Positions 44,498-55,369 of a DNA stretch of 64,000 bases are shown one piece after another. Location: positions 1 to 64,000 of the forward strand of contig NZ_LXKA01000132.1 of assembly GCF_001645125.1 (NCBI RefSeq), read 5' to 3'. The DNA is from Paraburkholderia ginsengiterrae. Its GTDB lineage: Bacteria; Pseudomonadota; Gammaproteobacteria; Burkholderiales; Burkholderiaceae. A program made the translations under genes and the position numbers. How positions within the stretch are numbered: position 1 is the stretch's first letter; every line of letters begins with the position of its first letter. Under the pieces are notes generated by a model. The model did not search any database. It was not told the DNA's origin and was given only the letters and a program-made list of their open reading frames with translations.

Positions 44498-46870
44498 ATG
44501 CGCATCGTCTGTATTGGTGGCGGCCCTGCGGGGTTGTACTTTGGCCTGTTGATGAAGCGCCGGAACCCGGCCTACGACGTCACGGTCGTCGAGCGCAACC
44601 GCCCTTACGACACCTTCGGCTGGGGCGTCGTGTTCTCCGACCAGACGCTCGGCAATCTGCGCACGGCAGACGCGCCCAGCGCCGAGTCGATCCTCGACGC
44701 CTTCAACCACTGGGACGACATCGAGATCAATTTCCGCGGCCGGCAAGTCCGCTCGTCGGGCCACGGCTTTTGCGGCATCGGCCGCAAACGTCTGCTGAAT
44801 ATCCTGCAAGCGCGCTGCGAGGAGCTCGGCGTCAAACTGGTTTTCGAAACCCAGGTCACGGACGACAGCGTCTACGAAGCCGATCTGATCATCGCGTGCG
44901 ACGGCGCCAACAGCGCGATCCGTCAAAAGTACGCGGCCACCTATCAGCCCGCCGTCGACATGCGCGATTGCCGCTTTGTCTGGCTCGGCACCAAAAAGCT
45001 GTTCGACGCCTTCACCTTCGCTTTCGAAGAAACCGAATTCGGCTGGTTCCAGGCACACGCTTATCGTTTCGACGATCAGACGTCCACGTTCATCGTCGAA
45101 ACACCGGAGCGCGTGTGGCGCGCCGCCGGCCTCGACGAAATGAGCAAGGAAGACAGCATAGCCTTCTGCGAAAAACTGTTCGCAAAGTATCTGGACGGCA
45201 ATCCATTGATGTCGAACGCCGCGCATCTGCGCGGGTCGTCGCAGTGGATTCGCTTTCCGCGTGTCGTCAATGAGGAATGGGTGCATTGGCGCCACAACGC
45301 CGACGGCACGCAAACGCCGATCGTTCTGATGGGCGACGCCGCCCATACCGCCCACTTCTCGATTGGCTCGGGCACCAAGCTCGCGCTCGAAGATTCGATC
45401 GAACTCGCCAACAGCATGGCCGCACATCCCGGCGACCTGGCCGCCGCGTTGCAGCATTACACCCAGGTGCGCAGCATCGACGTATTGCGTATTCAGAACG
45501 CCGCGCGCAATTCGACGGAATGGTTCGAGCATGTCGACCGCTACACGTCGTTCGAGCCGGAACAGTTCGCGTATTCGCTGCTCACGCGCTCGCAGCGCAT
45601 CTCGCACGAAAACCTGCGCGAGCGCGACGCGCGCTACCTGTCCGGTTTCGAAGACTGGCTCGCGCAACGTTCAGGTGTAACCCGCGCGCCGGATAAGCAT
45701 TCCGTGCCGCCCATGTTTACTCCCTTCACACTGCGCGGCGTCACGCTGAAAAACCGCGTGGTGGTCTCGCCGATGGCGCAATACTCGGCCGTCGACGGCA
45801 TCGCGGGCGACTATCACCTGATGCATCTCGGCGCCCGCGCAATGGGCGGCGCCGGGCTGGTCATGACGGAAATGACGTGCGTCTCGCCCGAGGCCCGCAT
45901 CACGCCCGCGTGTCCTGGCATGTACGCCCCTGAGCATCTCACCGCGTGGAAGCGCATCGTCGATCTCGTGCATCGTCAGTCGGATGCGAAGATCGGCATT
46001 CAGCTCGGGCATTCCGGCGCGAAAGGGTCCACGCGCGTCGCATGGGAAGGCATCGATCAGCCGCTCGACGAAGGCAACTGGCCGCTGGTCTCGGCGTCGC
46101 CGCAACAGTATTTGCGCGGTATCAGCCAGCATTCACGCGAAGCGACCCATGACGAACTGCGCGAAATCGAAGCGCAATTCGTGCGCGCGGTGGAAATGTC
46201 CGCCGAGGCCGGTTTCGACTGGCTTGAATTGCACTGCGCGCACGGCTACTTTCTCTCGAGCTTCCTGTCGCCGTTGACCAATCATCGTACGGACGAATAC
46301 GGCGGCGCGCTCGAAAACCGTCTGCGTTATCCGCTGCAGGTGTTCAACGCCATCCGCGCGGTCTGGCCGCAAGACAAGCCGATTTCCGTGCGCATTTCCG
46401 CGAACGATTGGGTCGAAGGCGGCACGACGCCGGATGATGCCGTCAAGATCGCGCAAGCTTTCAAGGCAGCGGGCGCCGACATGATCGACGTGTCGTCGGG
46501 TCAGGTCAGCAAGGAAGAAAAGCCGGTGTTCGGGCGGATGTTCCAGACACCGTTCGCGGACCGCGTGCGCAACGAAGCCGGCATCGCGACCATCGCGGTC
46601 GGTGCGATCTCGGAAGCGGATCACGTCAACAGCATCATCGCGGCGGGCCGCGCGGACCTGTGCGCGATTGCGCGGCCGCATCTGGCGAATCCGGCGTGGA
46701 CCTTGAACGAAGCGGCCAAGATCGGCTATTTCGATGTGAATTGGCCCAAGCCCTACACCGCCGCAAAGTCTCAACTCGAGCGCAACCTGGAACGCGAGCG
46801 CGCCCAAGCCGCCGCGAACGCAGGCCTGTCGCCGCAAGAACGCGCGCAACGCGCTGAGGGAACCTCGTGA
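44498..46870 (+). CDS. abmA: 2-aminobenzoyl-CoA monooxygenase/reductase (fused FAD hydroxylase and OYE-type reductase)
   Basis: 790 aa. Residues 1 to about 400 form an FAD aromatic hydroxylase: [13 protein letters not shown] dinucleotide site, [38 protein letters not shown]. From about residue 406 ([21 protein letters not shown]) an old-yellow-enzyme FMN domain follows with [41 protein letters not shown] and the terminal FMN phosphate site. This domain order is that of Azoarcus evansii 2-aminobenzoyl-CoA monooxygenase/reductase, which hydroxylates and dearomatises the ring. NCBI-style annotation often calls it salicylyl-CoA 5-hydroxylase. Neighbouring ligase and beta-oxidation-like genes support the anthranilate role. 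Confidence 0.85.
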   Translation: MRIVCIGGGPAGLYFGLLMKRRNPAYDVTVVERNRPYDTFGWGVVFSDQTLGNLRTADAPSAESILDAFNHWDDIEINFRGRQVRSSGHGFCGIGRKRLLNILQARCEELGVKLVFETQVTDDSVYEADLIIACDGANSAIRQKYAATYQPAVDMRDCRFVWLGTKKLFDAFTFAFEETEFGWFQAHAYRFDDQTSTFIVETPERVWRAAGLDEMSKEDSIAFCEKLFAKYLDGNPLMSNAAHLRGSSQWIRFPRVVNEEWVHWRHNADGTQTPIVLMGDAAHTAHFSIGSGTKLALEDSIELANSMAAHPGDLAAALQHYTQVRSIDVLRIQNAARNSTEWFEHVDRYTSFEPEQFAYSLLTRSQRISHENLRERDARYLSGFEDWLAQRSGVTRAPDKHSVPPMFTPFTLRGVTLKNRVVVSPMAQYSAVDGIAGDYHLMHLGARAMGGAGLVMTEMTCVSPEARITPACPGMYAPEHLTAWKRIVDLVHRQSDAKIGIQLGHSGAKGSTRVAWEGIDQPLDEGNWPLVSASPQQYLRGISQHSREATHDELREIEAQFVRAVEMSAEAGFDWLELHCAHGYFLSSFLSPLTNHRTDEYGGALENRLRYPLQVFNAIRAVWPQDKPISVRISANDWVEGGTTPDDAVKIAQAFKAAGADMIDVSSGQVSKEEKPVFGRMFQTPFADRVRNEAGIATIAVGAISEADHVNSIIAAGRADLCAIARPHLANPAWTLNEAAKIGYFDVNWPKPYTAAKSQLERNLERERAQAAANAGLSPQERAQRAEGTS

Positions 46871-47640
46871 ATACGCACAACTCGACACTCGCGGGACAGC
46901 ACGCGGTGGTCACCGGCGGCGGCAGCGGCATCCGCGCGGCGGTCGCGGAGGCGCTTCTGCGTGCCGGCGCACGCGTTACGCTGATGGGCCGCAATGCGGA
47001 GCGGCTCGACGCGCAGCGGGAAAAATGCCGTTCTCTCGGCGACGTGGCCTGCATCGCCGTCGACGTCACGCAGGAAAGCGCCGTCGCGAATGCGTTCAGC
47101 CAGGCCGGTGCGGTCGACATCCTCATCAACAACGCGGGCCAGGCGCAAGCCGCGCCGTTCACGCATACCGACATGGCGCTCTGGCAGCGCATGCTGGACG
47201 TGAACCTCACCGGCGTGTTTCTCGGCACGCGCGCGGTATTGCCCGGCATGCTCCAACGCGGCCACGGCCGCATCGTCAATGTGGCGAGCACGGCAGGCCA
47301 GATCGGCTATGCGTACGTCGCCGCTTACTGCGCGGCGAAACACGGCGTGATCGGTCTGACCCGTTCTCTCGCCCTGGAAGTCGCGACGAAAGGCGTGACG
47401 GTCAACGCCGTGTGCCCCGGCTACACGGAAACGGAACTGCTGCACGCATCGCTTGAACAGATCACCAGCAAGACCTCGCGTACCGAACAGCAGGCGCGCG
47501 AAACTTTGCTTCGCTCGAATCCGCAACATCGCTTCGTGAGTCCGGAGCAAGTCGCCAACGCAGTGCTCTGGCTCTGCCAACCCGGCTCGGACGCGATCAC
47601 GGGGCAATCCATTTCCATCTCTGGTGGAGAAGTGATGTGA
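46867..47640 (+). CDS. SDR-family dehydrogenase of the 2-aminobenzoyl-CoA pathway
   Basis: 257 aa, GTG 46867 overlapping the previous stop (GTGA). Classical [11 protein letters not shown] at residues 16-23, NNAG, Ser in VASTAGQIG, then YCAAKHG with the catalytic Tyr-Lys, and the SISGG tail. It presumably oxidises a 3-hydroxyacyl-CoA-like ring intermediate. Oddity: the last Gly of the TGxxxGxG cofactor loop is Arg23 (CGC instead of GGC), which could weaken NAD binding. Confidence 0.85.
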   Translation: MNTHNSTLAGQHAVVTGGGSGIRAAVAEALLRAGARVTLMGRNAERLDAQREKCRSLGDVACIAVDVTQESAVANAFSQAGAVDILINNAGQAQAAPFTHTDMALWQRMLDVNLTGVFLGTRAVLPGMLQRGHGRIVNVASTAGQIGYAYVAAYCAAKHGVIGLTRSLALEVATKGVTVNAVCPGYTETELLHASLEQITSKTSRTEQQARETLLRSNPQHRFVSPEQVANAVLWLCQPGSDAITGQSISISGGEVM

Positions 47641-48197
47641 CCAAGACCTTGAACATCAAGAAGCCCGCGGCGGCGGCTGACACGAAGCCGGCGCGCAAGG
47701 GCGTCGCCAAACCCGCGGAGAACGTCGTGGACCTCGAAATGAGCACCGGCGCGGATAGTCATATGGGCTTGCGTCTGTGGCTGCGCATGCTGACCACGAC
47801 CAACCTCGTGCAAGCCGAACTGCGCAAGCGCCTGCGCAACGAATTCGACACTACGTTGCCGCGTTTCGATCTGATGGCGCAGCTGGAGCGCTACCCGGAA
47901 GGTCTGAAGATGACCGAGTTGTCGCGCCGCATGATGGTGACGGGCGGCAACGTCACCGGCATTACGGATCAGCTCGAAAAAGAAGGATTGGTGTCACGCG
48001 ACAACGATCCGAACGATCGCCGTTCGATCAGCGTGTGCCTGACGCCTGCCGGGCGCAAGGCGTTCGACAAGATGGCGATCGCGCACGAGCAATGGGTGGT
48101 CGAGATGTTCGGTGGATTGAGTCTCGATGAGAAATCGCGCACCCATCAGCGGCTCGGCAAGCTCAAGCAGCACCTGCTCGACAGTTTGAAAGACTGA
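47637..48197 (+). CDS. MarR-family transcriptional regulator
   Basis: 186 aa, GTG 47637, 4-nt overlap with the SDR gene. About 40 residues of Lys/Ala-rich N-terminal extension precede the winged-helix domain: [46 protein letters not shown], and the wing [16 protein letters not shown]. MarR regulators of aromatic-acid-CoA operons usually repress until a CoA thioester binds, so it probably controls this operon. Confidence 0.9.
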   Translation: MTKTLNIKKPAAAADTKPARKGVAKPAENVVDLEMSTGADSHMGLRLWLRMLTTTNLVQAELRKRLRNEFDTTLPRFDLMAQLERYPEGLKMTELSRRMMVTGGNVTGITDQLEKEGLVSRDNDPNDRRSISVCLTPAGRKAFDKMAIAHEQWVVEMFGGLSLDEKSRTHQRLGKLKQHLLDSLKD

Positions 48198-48208
48198 GGA
48201 CACAAAAC

Positions 48209-49060
48209 ATGACACGATCCAACGCCGACGCGCTGCTGGCCGGCAACCGCCTGACGCTCGCCAATTACGAAGCGCGGCACTTCGGCTGGTCGGTCGCCGA
48301 CAAGGTCGCGACGATCACGCTGAACCGCCCCGAGCGCAAAAACCCGCTGACCTTCGAATCGTACGCGGAGTTGCGCGATCTGTTCCGGCAGTTGACCTAT
48401 GCCACCGACGTCAAAGCCGTCGTGATCCACGGCGCTGGCGAAAACTTCTGTTCCGGCGGCGACGTGCACGACATCATCGCGCCGCTGATCGATCTGCCCA
48501 TGCCGGAACTGCTGATGTTCACGCGCATGACCGGCGATCTCGTCAAAGCCATGCGCCATTGCCCGCAGCCGATCATCGCAGCCGTCGACGGCGTGTGCGC
48601 CGGAGCCGGCGCGATTCTCGCCATGTCCTCCGACATGCGCCTCGCCACGGCGCGCAGCAAGCTCGCGTTCCTGTTCTCGCGTGTCGGCCTGGCAGGCTGC
48701 GATATGGGCGCGTGCGCGATCCTGCCGCGCATCATCGGCCAGGGGCGCGCCGCCGAGTTGCTCTTCACCGGGCGTTCGGCAAGCGGTGACGAAGGCTACG
48801 CATGGGGTTTCTATAACCGCTTGTGCGAACCCTCCGCGCTGCTCGAAGACGCGCAAAAGCTCGCCGCCGATCTCGTCGCCGGTCCGACGTTCGCGCACGG
48901 CATCACCAAGAAGATGCTGCATCAGGAATGGAGCATGAGCATCGACGAAGCGATCGAATCCGAAGCGCAAGCTCAGGCGATCTGCATGAGCACACGCGAC
49001 TTCGAACGCGCGTACAACGCGTTTGCCGCGAAGTCGCGTCCGGTGTTCGAGGGAGACTGA
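48209..49060 (+). CDS. Enoyl-CoA hydratase/isomerase family protein
   Basis: 283 aa, ATG 48209. Crotonase fold: [24 protein letters not shown], oxyanion-hole [15 protein letters not shown], and [39 protein letters not shown]. Likely hydrates or opens the alicyclic CoA intermediate after ring reduction. 11 bp after the MarR gene and 1 bp before the dehydrogenase start. Confidence 0.9.
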   Translation: MTRSNADALLAGNRLTLANYEARHFGWSVADKVATITLNRPERKNPLTFESYAELRDLFRQLTYATDVKAVVIHGAGENFCSGGDVHDIIAPLIDLPMPELLMFTRMTGDLVKAMRHCPQPIIAAVDGVCAGAGAILAMSSDMRLATARSKLAFLFSRVGLAGCDMGACAILPRIIGQGRAAELLFTGRSASGDEGYAWGFYNRLCEPSALLEDAQKLAADLVAGPTFAHGITKKMLHQEWSMSIDEAIESEAQAQAICMSTRDFERAYNAFAAKSRPVFEGD

Positions 49061-49061
49061 G

Positions 49062-50270
49062 GTGAGCGCCAATTCCCAACTGGATTTGCATAGCGCGCTG
49101 GCCTGGCCGTTTTTTGAGCCGCGTCATCGTGAACTGGCCGCTGGTATCGAAGCCTGGTGCCAGGCGAACCTCTCGCACGAAGACCATCAAGACGTCGACG
49201 CAACCTGCAAGCATCTGGTGCGCGAACTCGGCGCCGCAGGCTGGCTGAAATACGGCGTGGGCGGCGAGGCATACGGCGGCCACGGCGACACCATCGACAC
49301 GCGCGCCGTCTGCCTGCTGCGCGAAACGCTGGCCAAGCACTCAGGCCTCGCGGACTTCGCGCTGGCGATGCAAGGACTGGGCTCGGGCGCGATCTCTCTC
49401 GCCGGCACGCATGAGCAAAAGACGCGCTATCTGCCGCGCGTGGCGAACGGCACGGCCCTCGCCGCGTTCGCACTGTCGGAGCCGGATGCGGGATCGGACG
49501 TAGCCGCCATGGCGCTTACCGCCCGCGAAGACGGCGACGCCTACGTGCTCGACGGCGACAAGACGTGGATCTCCAACGGCGGCATCGCCGATTTCTACGT
49601 GGTGTTCGCTCGAACCGGCGAAGCGCCTGGTGCACGCGGCATCAGCGCCTTCATCGTCGACGCCAACACGCCGGGACTCGAGATCGCGGAGCGCATCGAC
49701 GTGATCGCGCCGCATCCGCTCGCGCGCCTGCATTTTGCGGGCGCACGCGTGCCGCGCAGCCAGATGCTCGGCGCACCCGGCGAGGGATTCAAGATCGCCA
49801 TGCGCACGCTGGATATTTTCCGCACGTCGGTGGCCGCCGCGTCGCTCGGTTTCGCGCGTCACGCAATGGCCGAGGGTCTCTCGCGCGCCGCATCGCGCAA
49901 GATGTTCGGGCAGACGCTCGGCGATTTTCAGCTGACGCAGGCCAAACTCGCACAGATGGCATTGACCATCGACAGTAGCGCCCTGCTGGTCTATCGCGCC
50001 GCCTGGTTGCGCGATCAGGGCGAAAGCGTGACACGTGAAGCCGCCATGGCGAAGTGGCACGCGAGCGAAGGCGCGCAACAGGTGATCGACGCCGCGGTGC
50101 AACTGTATGGCGGGATGGGCGTGCAAAGCGGTACGGCCGTCGAAATGCTGTACCGCGAAATTCGCGCCCTGCGCATTTACGAAGGCGCGACCGAGGTGCA
50201 GCAATTGATCGTCGGGCGCGATTTGCTGAAGGCACATGCTGCCGCATCGGCTGAAGGCAGCGCCAAATGA
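49062..50270 (+). CDS. Acyl-CoA dehydrogenase family protein
   Basis: 402 aa from GTG 49062 (GGGAG 7 nt upstream); the open frame to 49023 overlaps the hydratase and is unsupported. FAD-binding [35 protein letters not shown], and [20 protein letters not shown]-terminal [42 protein letters not shown] is the signature-2 region; the Glu of the YEGATEVQ motif is present. Oxidises an acyl-CoA intermediate of the pathway. Confidence 0.9.
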   Translation: MSANSQLDLHSALAWPFFEPRHRELAAGIEAWCQANLSHEDHQDVDATCKHLVRELGAAGWLKYGVGGEAYGGHGDTIDTRAVCLLRETLAKHSGLADFALAMQGLGSGAISLAGTHEQKTRYLPRVANGTALAAFALSEPDAGSDVAAMALTAREDGDAYVLDGDKTWISNGGIADFYVVFARTGEAPGARGISAFIVDANTPGLEIAERIDVIAPHPLARLHFAGARVPRSQMLGAPGEGFKIAMRTLDIFRTSVAAASLGFARHAMAEGLSRAASRKMFGQTLGDFQLTQAKLAQMALTIDSSALLVYRAAWLRDQGESVTREAAMAKWHASEGAQQVIDAAVQLYGGMGVQSGTAVEMLYREIRALRIYEGATEVQQLIVGRDLLKAHAAASAEGSAK

Positions 50271-50710
50271 ACGCGACCTTCGAACGGCCAGTGCGGATCC
50301 GCTTCTCGCACTGCGATCCGGCCGGCATCGTGTACTTCCCGCAATATCTGGTGATGACCAACGCGCTGGTCGAAGACTGGTTCAACGAAGGCCTGAACGT
50401 CGACTACGCGCACATGATTGGGCAACGCCGCATCGGGTTGCCGATCGTCAAACTCGACTGTGACTTTTCGCGGCCGAGCCAGATGGGCGAAACGATTACG
50501 CTGACGCTCAACGTGACAGCGATCGGGCGGCGTTCGATCAGCATCGAGATTGTCGGCCATTGCAACGGCGAGACCCGTTTCCGCTCGAAACAGGTGCTCG
50601 TGACGATCTCGATTGAAAGCGGAACCTCCATCGATATTCCCGCCGACATCGCAAGCGCGCTCGCGATGTACGCCCCACAGCCCGACATCATTGAGGCACA
50701 ACGCTCATGA
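50267..50710 (+). CDS. 4-hydroxybenzoyl-CoA-type thioesterase (hot-dog fold)
   Basis: 147 aa, ATGA overlap with the dehydrogenase. 4HBT family: [32 protein letters not shown] contains the catalytic Asp of the HCDPAG motif. Probably hydrolyses dead-end CoA esters to recycle CoA during 2-aminobenzoate breakdown. Confidence 0.88.
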   Translation: MNATFERPVRIRFSHCDPAGIVYFPQYLVMTNALVEDWFNEGLNVDYAHMIGQRRIGLPIVKLDCDFSRPSQMGETITLTLNVTAIGRRSISIEIVGHCNGETRFRSKQVLVTISIESGTSIDIPADIASALAMYAPQPDIIEAQRS

Positions 50711-51102
50711 AAACAGCTCTTCTTCCCGCCGGCTGGGTCAAGCCGCGTGGCTATGCGAACGGTGTCGCGGCGACCGGTACGCAGGTGTTCATTGCCGGCC
50801 AGATCGGCTGGGACGAGCAGGCGCGTTTCCAGACCACCGACTTCGCCGAACAGGCCGTCCAGGCACTCAAGAACATCGTCGCCGTGCTGCACGAAGCTGG
50901 CGGCAAGCCCGAGCATCTGGTGCGGATGACGTGGTATGTCACCGACAAACGCGAATACCTGGCTTCGTTGAAGGATATCGGTCGCGCGTTTCGCGAGTTG
51001 ATCGGCGACTACGACATCGCGATGAGCGCGGTGCAGGTCGTCGCGCTGATGGAAGACGAAGCGAAGGTCGAAATCGAGGCGACCGCCGTCGTCCCGCAGT
51101 AA
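50707..51102 (+). CDS. Rid-family protein without the canonical arginine
   Basis: 131 aa, ATGA overlap with the thioesterase. YjgF/YER057c/UK114 fold: [40 protein letters not shown], then [10 protein letters not shown] and [10 protein letters not shown]. The imine-deaminase Arg105 of RidA is Met106 here, so this belongs to a Rid subgroup that is not a standard 2-iminobutanoate deaminase. In this pathway it may deaminate an enamine or imine intermediate by another mechanism. Confidence 0.85.
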   Translation: MKTALLPAGWVKPRGYANGVAATGTQVFIAGQIGWDEQARFQTTDFAEQAVQALKNIVAVLHEAGGKPEHLVRMTWYVTDKREYLASLKDIGRAFRELIGDYDIAMSAVQVVALMEDEAKVEIEATAVVPQ

Positions 51103-51175
51103 GTCAGCCGAAGAAAGCAACCCGCACACAAAGCCAACCGAAGCGCAATCAGCCGGCACAAAACTCCGGGAGACC

Positions 51176-52819
51176 ATGATGGAACCGTCAGCCCACGTCG
51201 ATACCTTCGCGCGCGACAATCTTCCGCCGCAGGATCAATGGCCCGTCTTTCTGCTCGATAACCCCGACGTTGCCTACCCGGCGCGGATGAACTGCGCGAC
51301 GGAGCTGCTCGACCGAACCATCGAAGCGGGCCATCGCGATCATCCAGCGATCTGGTCCGATGTGGACGGCACGCCGCGTGCCACCACTTACGGCGAACTG
51401 CTGGCGCTCGTGAATCGCAGCGCGCACGTGCTGGTCGACGAAATGGGACTGCAGCCCGGCAACCGAGTGCTGCTGCGCGGACCCAACACGCTGCAGATGG
51501 CCGTCACCGCCCTCGCCGCGTTGAAGGCCGGGCTCGTCGTGGTGCCGACCATGCCGCTGCTGCGCGCCAAGGAACTGAAGCAGATCATCCAGAAGGCGCA
51601 GGTTAGCGCGGCGTTATGCGACGCGCGCCTCGCCGAAGAACTGGCGCGCTGCACCGATCCGCAAGACGAGTTCCACTGCGCGGGTCTGAAGCAAACGCGC
51701 TTCTTCCACGACGACGCGGCGGATTCACTCGATACGCTCGCCATCAACAAACCCGGTCATTTCACCGCCTGCGACACTGCCGCCGACGACGTCTGCCTGA
51801 TCGCCTTCACCGGCGGCACGACCGGCGCGCCGAAAGGCTGCATGCATTTCCATCGCGACGTCGTAGCCATGTGCGATCTGTTCCCGCGTCATGTGCTCAA
51901 ACCCACGTCGAGCGATATTTTCTGCGGCACGCCGCCGCTCGCGTTCACATTCGGGCTGGGCGGCCTATTGTGTTTTCCGCTGCGGGTGGGCGCGTCCACG
52001 GTGCTGATCGAGAAGCTCACGCCGGAGACGTTGCTGCAGACCGTAGAGCGTTTTCATGCGACCGTTATGTTCACCGCGCCGACGTTCTACCGGCAAATGG
52101 CGCCCCTCGTTGCGCACCACGACGTTTCGAGCCTGAAGAAAACAGTGTCGGCCGGTGAAGCGTTGCCGGATTCCACGCGCCGCCTCTGGCACGACGCGAC
52201 CGGCATCGACATGATCGACGGCATTGGCGGCACCGAGCTGATTCACATTTTCGTGGCCGCACAAGGCGATGAGATTCGCCCGCACGCAATTGGCCGCGCG
52301 GTGCCAGGTTATATCGTGCAAGCCGTGGATGACGACATGCAGCCGGTCCCGCCCGGCACGATCGGCAAGCTCGCGGTGCGCGGCCCGACCGGCTGCCGCT
52401 ATCTCGCCGACGACCGGCAAAAGAAGTTCGTGCGCGACGGCTGGAATCTGCCGGGCGACTCCGTCTATCTCGACGAGGACGGCTACGTGTTCTATCAGGC
52501 GCGCGCCGACGACATGATCGTTTCCGCCGGCTACAACATCTCCGGACCCGAAGTGGAGAGCGTGCTGCTGCAGCACGAAGCGGTGTCCGAATGCGGCGTG
52601 ATCGGCGTGCCGGATGAAACCCGCGGGCAGATCGTCAAGGCGTTCGTGGTGGTCAATGCCGGTTTCAAACGGGACGACAACCTGGTCGCGCAACTGCAGG
52701 ACTACGTGAAGAACAGTGTCGCGCCGTACAAATATCCGCGCGTGATCGTTTTCGTCGATGCCCTGCCGCGAACCGAAACCGGCAAGCTCAAACGCTTCGA
52801 GTTGCGCAACCTGGCTTAG
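51176..52819 (+). CDS. abmG: 2-aminobenzoate-CoA ligase (benzoate-CoA ligase family)
   Basis: 547 aa, ATG 51176 (second ATG 51179). ANL superfamily: P-loop FTGGTTGAPKGCMH (from about residue 210), DGIGGTELIHIF, RGPTGCRYL, DDMIVSAGYNISGPEVES and the terminal PRTETGKLKRFE with catalytic Lys. N-terminal DQWPVFLLDNPDVAYPARMNCATELLD is typical of the 2-aminobenzoate/benzoate ligase branch. Activates anthranilate for the fused monooxygenase at the start of the operon. 73 bp after the Rid gene. Confidence 0.85.
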   Translation: MMEPSAHVDTFARDNLPPQDQWPVFLLDNPDVAYPARMNCATELLDRTIEAGHRDHPAIWSDVDGTPRATTYGELLALVNRSAHVLVDEMGLQPGNRVLLRGPNTLQMAVTALAALKAGLVVVPTMPLLRAKELKQIIQKAQVSAALCDARLAEELARCTDPQDEFHCAGLKQTRFFHDDAADSLDTLAINKPGHFTACDTAADDVCLIAFTGGTTGAPKGCMHFHRDVVAMCDLFPRHVLKPTSSDIFCGTPPLAFTFGLGGLLCFPLRVGASTVLIEKLTPETLLQTVERFHATVMFTAPTFYRQMAPLVAHHDVSSLKKTVSAGEALPDSTRRLWHDATGIDMIDGIGGTELIHIFVAAQGDEIRPHAIGRAVPGYIVQAVDDDMQPVPPGTIGKLAVRGPTGCRYLADDRQKKFVRDGWNLPGDSVYLDEDGYVFYQARADDMIVSAGYNISGPEVESVLLQHEAVSECGVIGVPDETRGQIVKAFVVVNAGFKRDDNLVAQLQDYVKNSVAPYKYPRVIVFVDALPRTETGKLKRFELRNLA

Positions 52820-52881
52820 AGTCCCGCCTCGGCACAACAACCTTATGATGTGACACTTCACTGGCCACCGTCCCTCGACCC

Positions 52882-53559
52882 ATGCTGACTGTCCATCATC
52901 TGAACAATTCCCGCTCGCAGCGCGTGTTGTGGCTGCTCGAAGAACTCGGTGTGCCGTACGAGATCAAGCGTTACCAGCGCGATCCGAAAACGATGCTGGC
53001 GCCGCCCGAACTCCGCGCAGTGCATCCGCTCGGCAAGTCGCCCGTCATTACCGATGACGGCCAGACTATCGCCGAGTCGGGGGCCATCATCGAGTATCTG
53101 ATCGACAAATACGGACAGGGCCGGTTTGCTCCGGCGCCAGGCACGCCTGAGCGGCTGCGCTACACCTACTGGCTGCACTATGCGGAAGGCTCGGCCATGC
53201 CACCGCTGCTGCTCAAACTGGTGGCGCTGCGCATTGCCGGCGCGCCCATGCCGTTCTTCGCCAAACCGATCGCGCGCAAAATCGCGGGTACGCTGCAATC
53301 GAGTTTTATCGACCCGCAGCTGAAATTGCATCTCGGCTATATCGACAAGGAACTGAGCGCGACCGGCTGGTTCGTCGGCAACGACTTTACCGCCGCCGAC
53401 GTGCAAATGAGCTTCCCGCTCGAAGCCGCCACCGCGCGCGGCGGCATGGAAGGCCAGATTCCCGCCATCACCGCCTTTCTGAAGCGCATTCACGCGCGGC
53501 CGGCTTATCAGCGTGCGCTGGAGCGCGGCGGCAAGTACGAGATCATCGGCGAACATTGA
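52882..53559 (+). CDS. Glutathione S-transferase
   Basis: 225 aa, ATG 52882. Thioredoxin-like N-terminal domain: MLTVHHLNNSRSQRVLWLLEEL (Ser catalytic region), HPLGKSPVITDDGQTIAESGAIIEYL (cis-Pro and glutathione-binding ESGAI). Helical C-terminus with GWFVGNDFTAADVQMSFPLEA. Follows the ligase gene but need not be in its operon. Confidence 0.9.
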   Translation: MLTVHHLNNSRSQRVLWLLEELGVPYEIKRYQRDPKTMLAPPELRAVHPLGKSPVITDDGQTIAESGAIIEYLIDKYGQGRFAPAPGTPERLRYTYWLHYAEGSAMPPLLLKLVALRIAGAPMPFFAKPIARKIAGTLQSSFIDPQLKLHLGYIDKELSATGWFVGNDFTAADVQMSFPLEAATARGGMEGQIPAITAFLKRIHARPAYQRALERGGKYEIIGEH

Positions 53560-53749
53560 CGCGCGCCCGCCCAGGATCTCGTAGTTGTGACCCAAAAGTC
53601 GCGGGTGCTAGACTCGATATTCCATTGCCATCAACGCGCTGCCGACCTTCACGTCGCGCCGGGCGGCTGCACGTGCGGCATCCGCTTGATCACGCTTGAG
53701 AGCGATTGAACCCGGTCGAATCGGGTCAATCGCGGCAAAGGAGTCCCGC

Positions 53750-55243
53750 ATGACCCATTCCATTCACGGCAAGCAACGCTGGCTGGCGCTGATCGTGCTA
53801 TGCCTCGGTGTGCTCATGATCGTGCTCGATACCACGATCGTGAACGTGGCGCTGCCGTCTATCGCTGCGGATCTCGGCTTTAGCGAGACGTCGCTGGTCT
53901 GGGTGGTCAACGCGTACATGCTCACGTTCGGCGGCTGCCTGCTGCTCGGCGGCCGGCTCGGCGACCTGTACGGGCACCGCAAGTTGTTTCTCTTCGGTAT
54001 CACCCTGTTCACACTGGCATCGCTTGCGTGCGGCATGGCGAACACGCAAATCCTGCTGATCTGCGCGCGCGCCGTGCAAGGGTTGGGAGGGGCCATTGTT
54101 TCCGCGGTGTCGCTGTCGCTCATCATGAATCTGTTCACCGAACCCGGCGAGCGTGCGAAAGCCATGGGTGTGTATGGGTTTGTGTGCGCGGGCGGCGGCA
54201 GCATCGGCGTGTTGCTCGGCGGCCTGCTGACCAATCTGCTTAGCTGGCATTGGATCTTTCTCGTCAATCTGCCTATTGGCATTGCCGTGTACGCACTCTG
54301 CGTCGCGTTGTTGCCTTCCGCGCGCGGTCATGCGCATGGCGAGCGGCTCGATGTGGCGGGTGCGGTATCCGTCACCGCCTCGCTGATGTTGGCCGTCTAT
54401 GCGGTGGTGAACGGCAACGAAGCGGGCTGGACCTCCGTGCAAACGCTTGGCCTGATTTTCGCGGCTCTGGTGCTGTTGGCCGCGTTCCTGATGATCGAAT
54501 CGCGCGTGCAGCATCCGTTGATGCCGCTCGGCTTGTTCCGCTTGCGCAATGTTGCGACGGCGAACGTAGTCGGCGTGCTGTGGGCGGCGGCCATGTTCGC
54601 GTGGTTCTTTATCTCCGCGCTGTATCTGCAGCGTGTGCTCGGCTACCGGCCGTTGCAGGTCGGGCTTGCGTTCCTGCCCGCCAATCTGATCATGGGGTTC
54701 TTTTCTCTGGGTCTGTCGGCGCGCGTGGTGATGCGCTTTGGCCTGCGTGTTCCGCTCGCTGCTGGGCTGCTGTTCGCGGCGTGTGGGCTCGCGTTGTTCG
54801 CGCGTGCTCCGGTGGGCGGCAGCTTTGTCGTCGACGTGATGCCAGGGATGATTCTGCTGGGCTTCGGTGCAGGTATTGCGTTCAATCCCCTGCTGCTGGC
54901 TGCCATGAGCGATGTCGATCCGAGCGATTCGGGACTCGCGTCGGGTATCGTCAATACGTCGTTCATGATGGGAGGCGCGCTTGGGCTTGCCGTGCTGGCG
55001 AGTCTGGCTGCCGCGCGTACTGAGGCGATGCAGGCGTCTGGGAATGCCCTGGTGGCGCTCAATAGCGGGTATCACGTCGCGTTTCTGTTTGGGGCGGTTT
55101 TCGCGGCGGCTGCGGGTGTGCTGGGTGGGTTGTTGTTGCGACCGGGGCAACCGGGTGGTGCGGGTGAGCAAGCTCATGGCGAGGCTGTGGCGGCGGAGCG
55201 TTCTCGCGCTCCCGGTGGTGGGGCTGCGACGGAGAATTATTGA
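53750..55243 (+). CDS. MFS transporter, DHA2 (EmrB/QacA) family
   Basis: 497 aa from ATG 53750 with AAGGAG 7 nt upstream. Fourteen predicted membrane helices. LDTTIVNVALPSIAADLGFSETSLVWVVNAYMLTFG is the DHA2 motif D1 region, GGRLGDLYGHRK the motif A, and GGAIVSAVSLSLI motif C-like. Proton-driven drug or toxic-metabolite exporter. The AraC-type regulator gene downstream has a small-molecule domain that may control it. Confidence 0.92.
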   Translation: MTHSIHGKQRWLALIVLCLGVLMIVLDTTIVNVALPSIAADLGFSETSLVWVVNAYMLTFGGCLLLGGRLGDLYGHRKLFLFGITLFTLASLACGMANTQILLICARAVQGLGGAIVSAVSLSLIMNLFTEPGERAKAMGVYGFVCAGGGSIGVLLGGLLTNLLSWHWIFLVNLPIGIAVYALCVALLPSARGHAHGERLDVAGAVSVTASLMLAVYAVVNGNEAGWTSVQTLGLIFAALVLLAAFLMIESRVQHPLMPLGLFRLRNVATANVVGVLWAAAMFAWFFISALYLQRVLGYRPLQVGLAFLPANLIMGFFSLGLSARVVMRFGLRVPLAAGLLFAACGLALFARAPVGGSFVVDVMPGMILLGFGAGIAFNPLLLAAMSDVDPSDSGLASGIVNTSFMMGGALGLAVLASLAAARTEAMQASGNALVALNSGYHVAFLFGAVFAAAAGVLGGLLLRPGQPGGAGEQAHGEAVAAERSRAPGGGAATENY

Positions 55244-55369
55244 GCGAGAGACGGCGGAGGGTTCGCCGCGTACGGTTGCTTGGCGAGCGTACTTGCAAAA
55301 CCGCAAGCACGATCAAATGCAGCGGATCGCCACTGGCTATGCTGGTTCCATGCTGACATGAGAGCCGAT

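Noticed and set aside
44429-45667. 412-aa minus-strand frame
   Set aside because: Antisense of the monooxygenase gene in high-GC DNA.
53798-55306. 502-aa minus-strand frame
   Set aside because: Antisense shadow of the DHA2 transporter gene; Arg/Gln/His-rich low-complexity translation.
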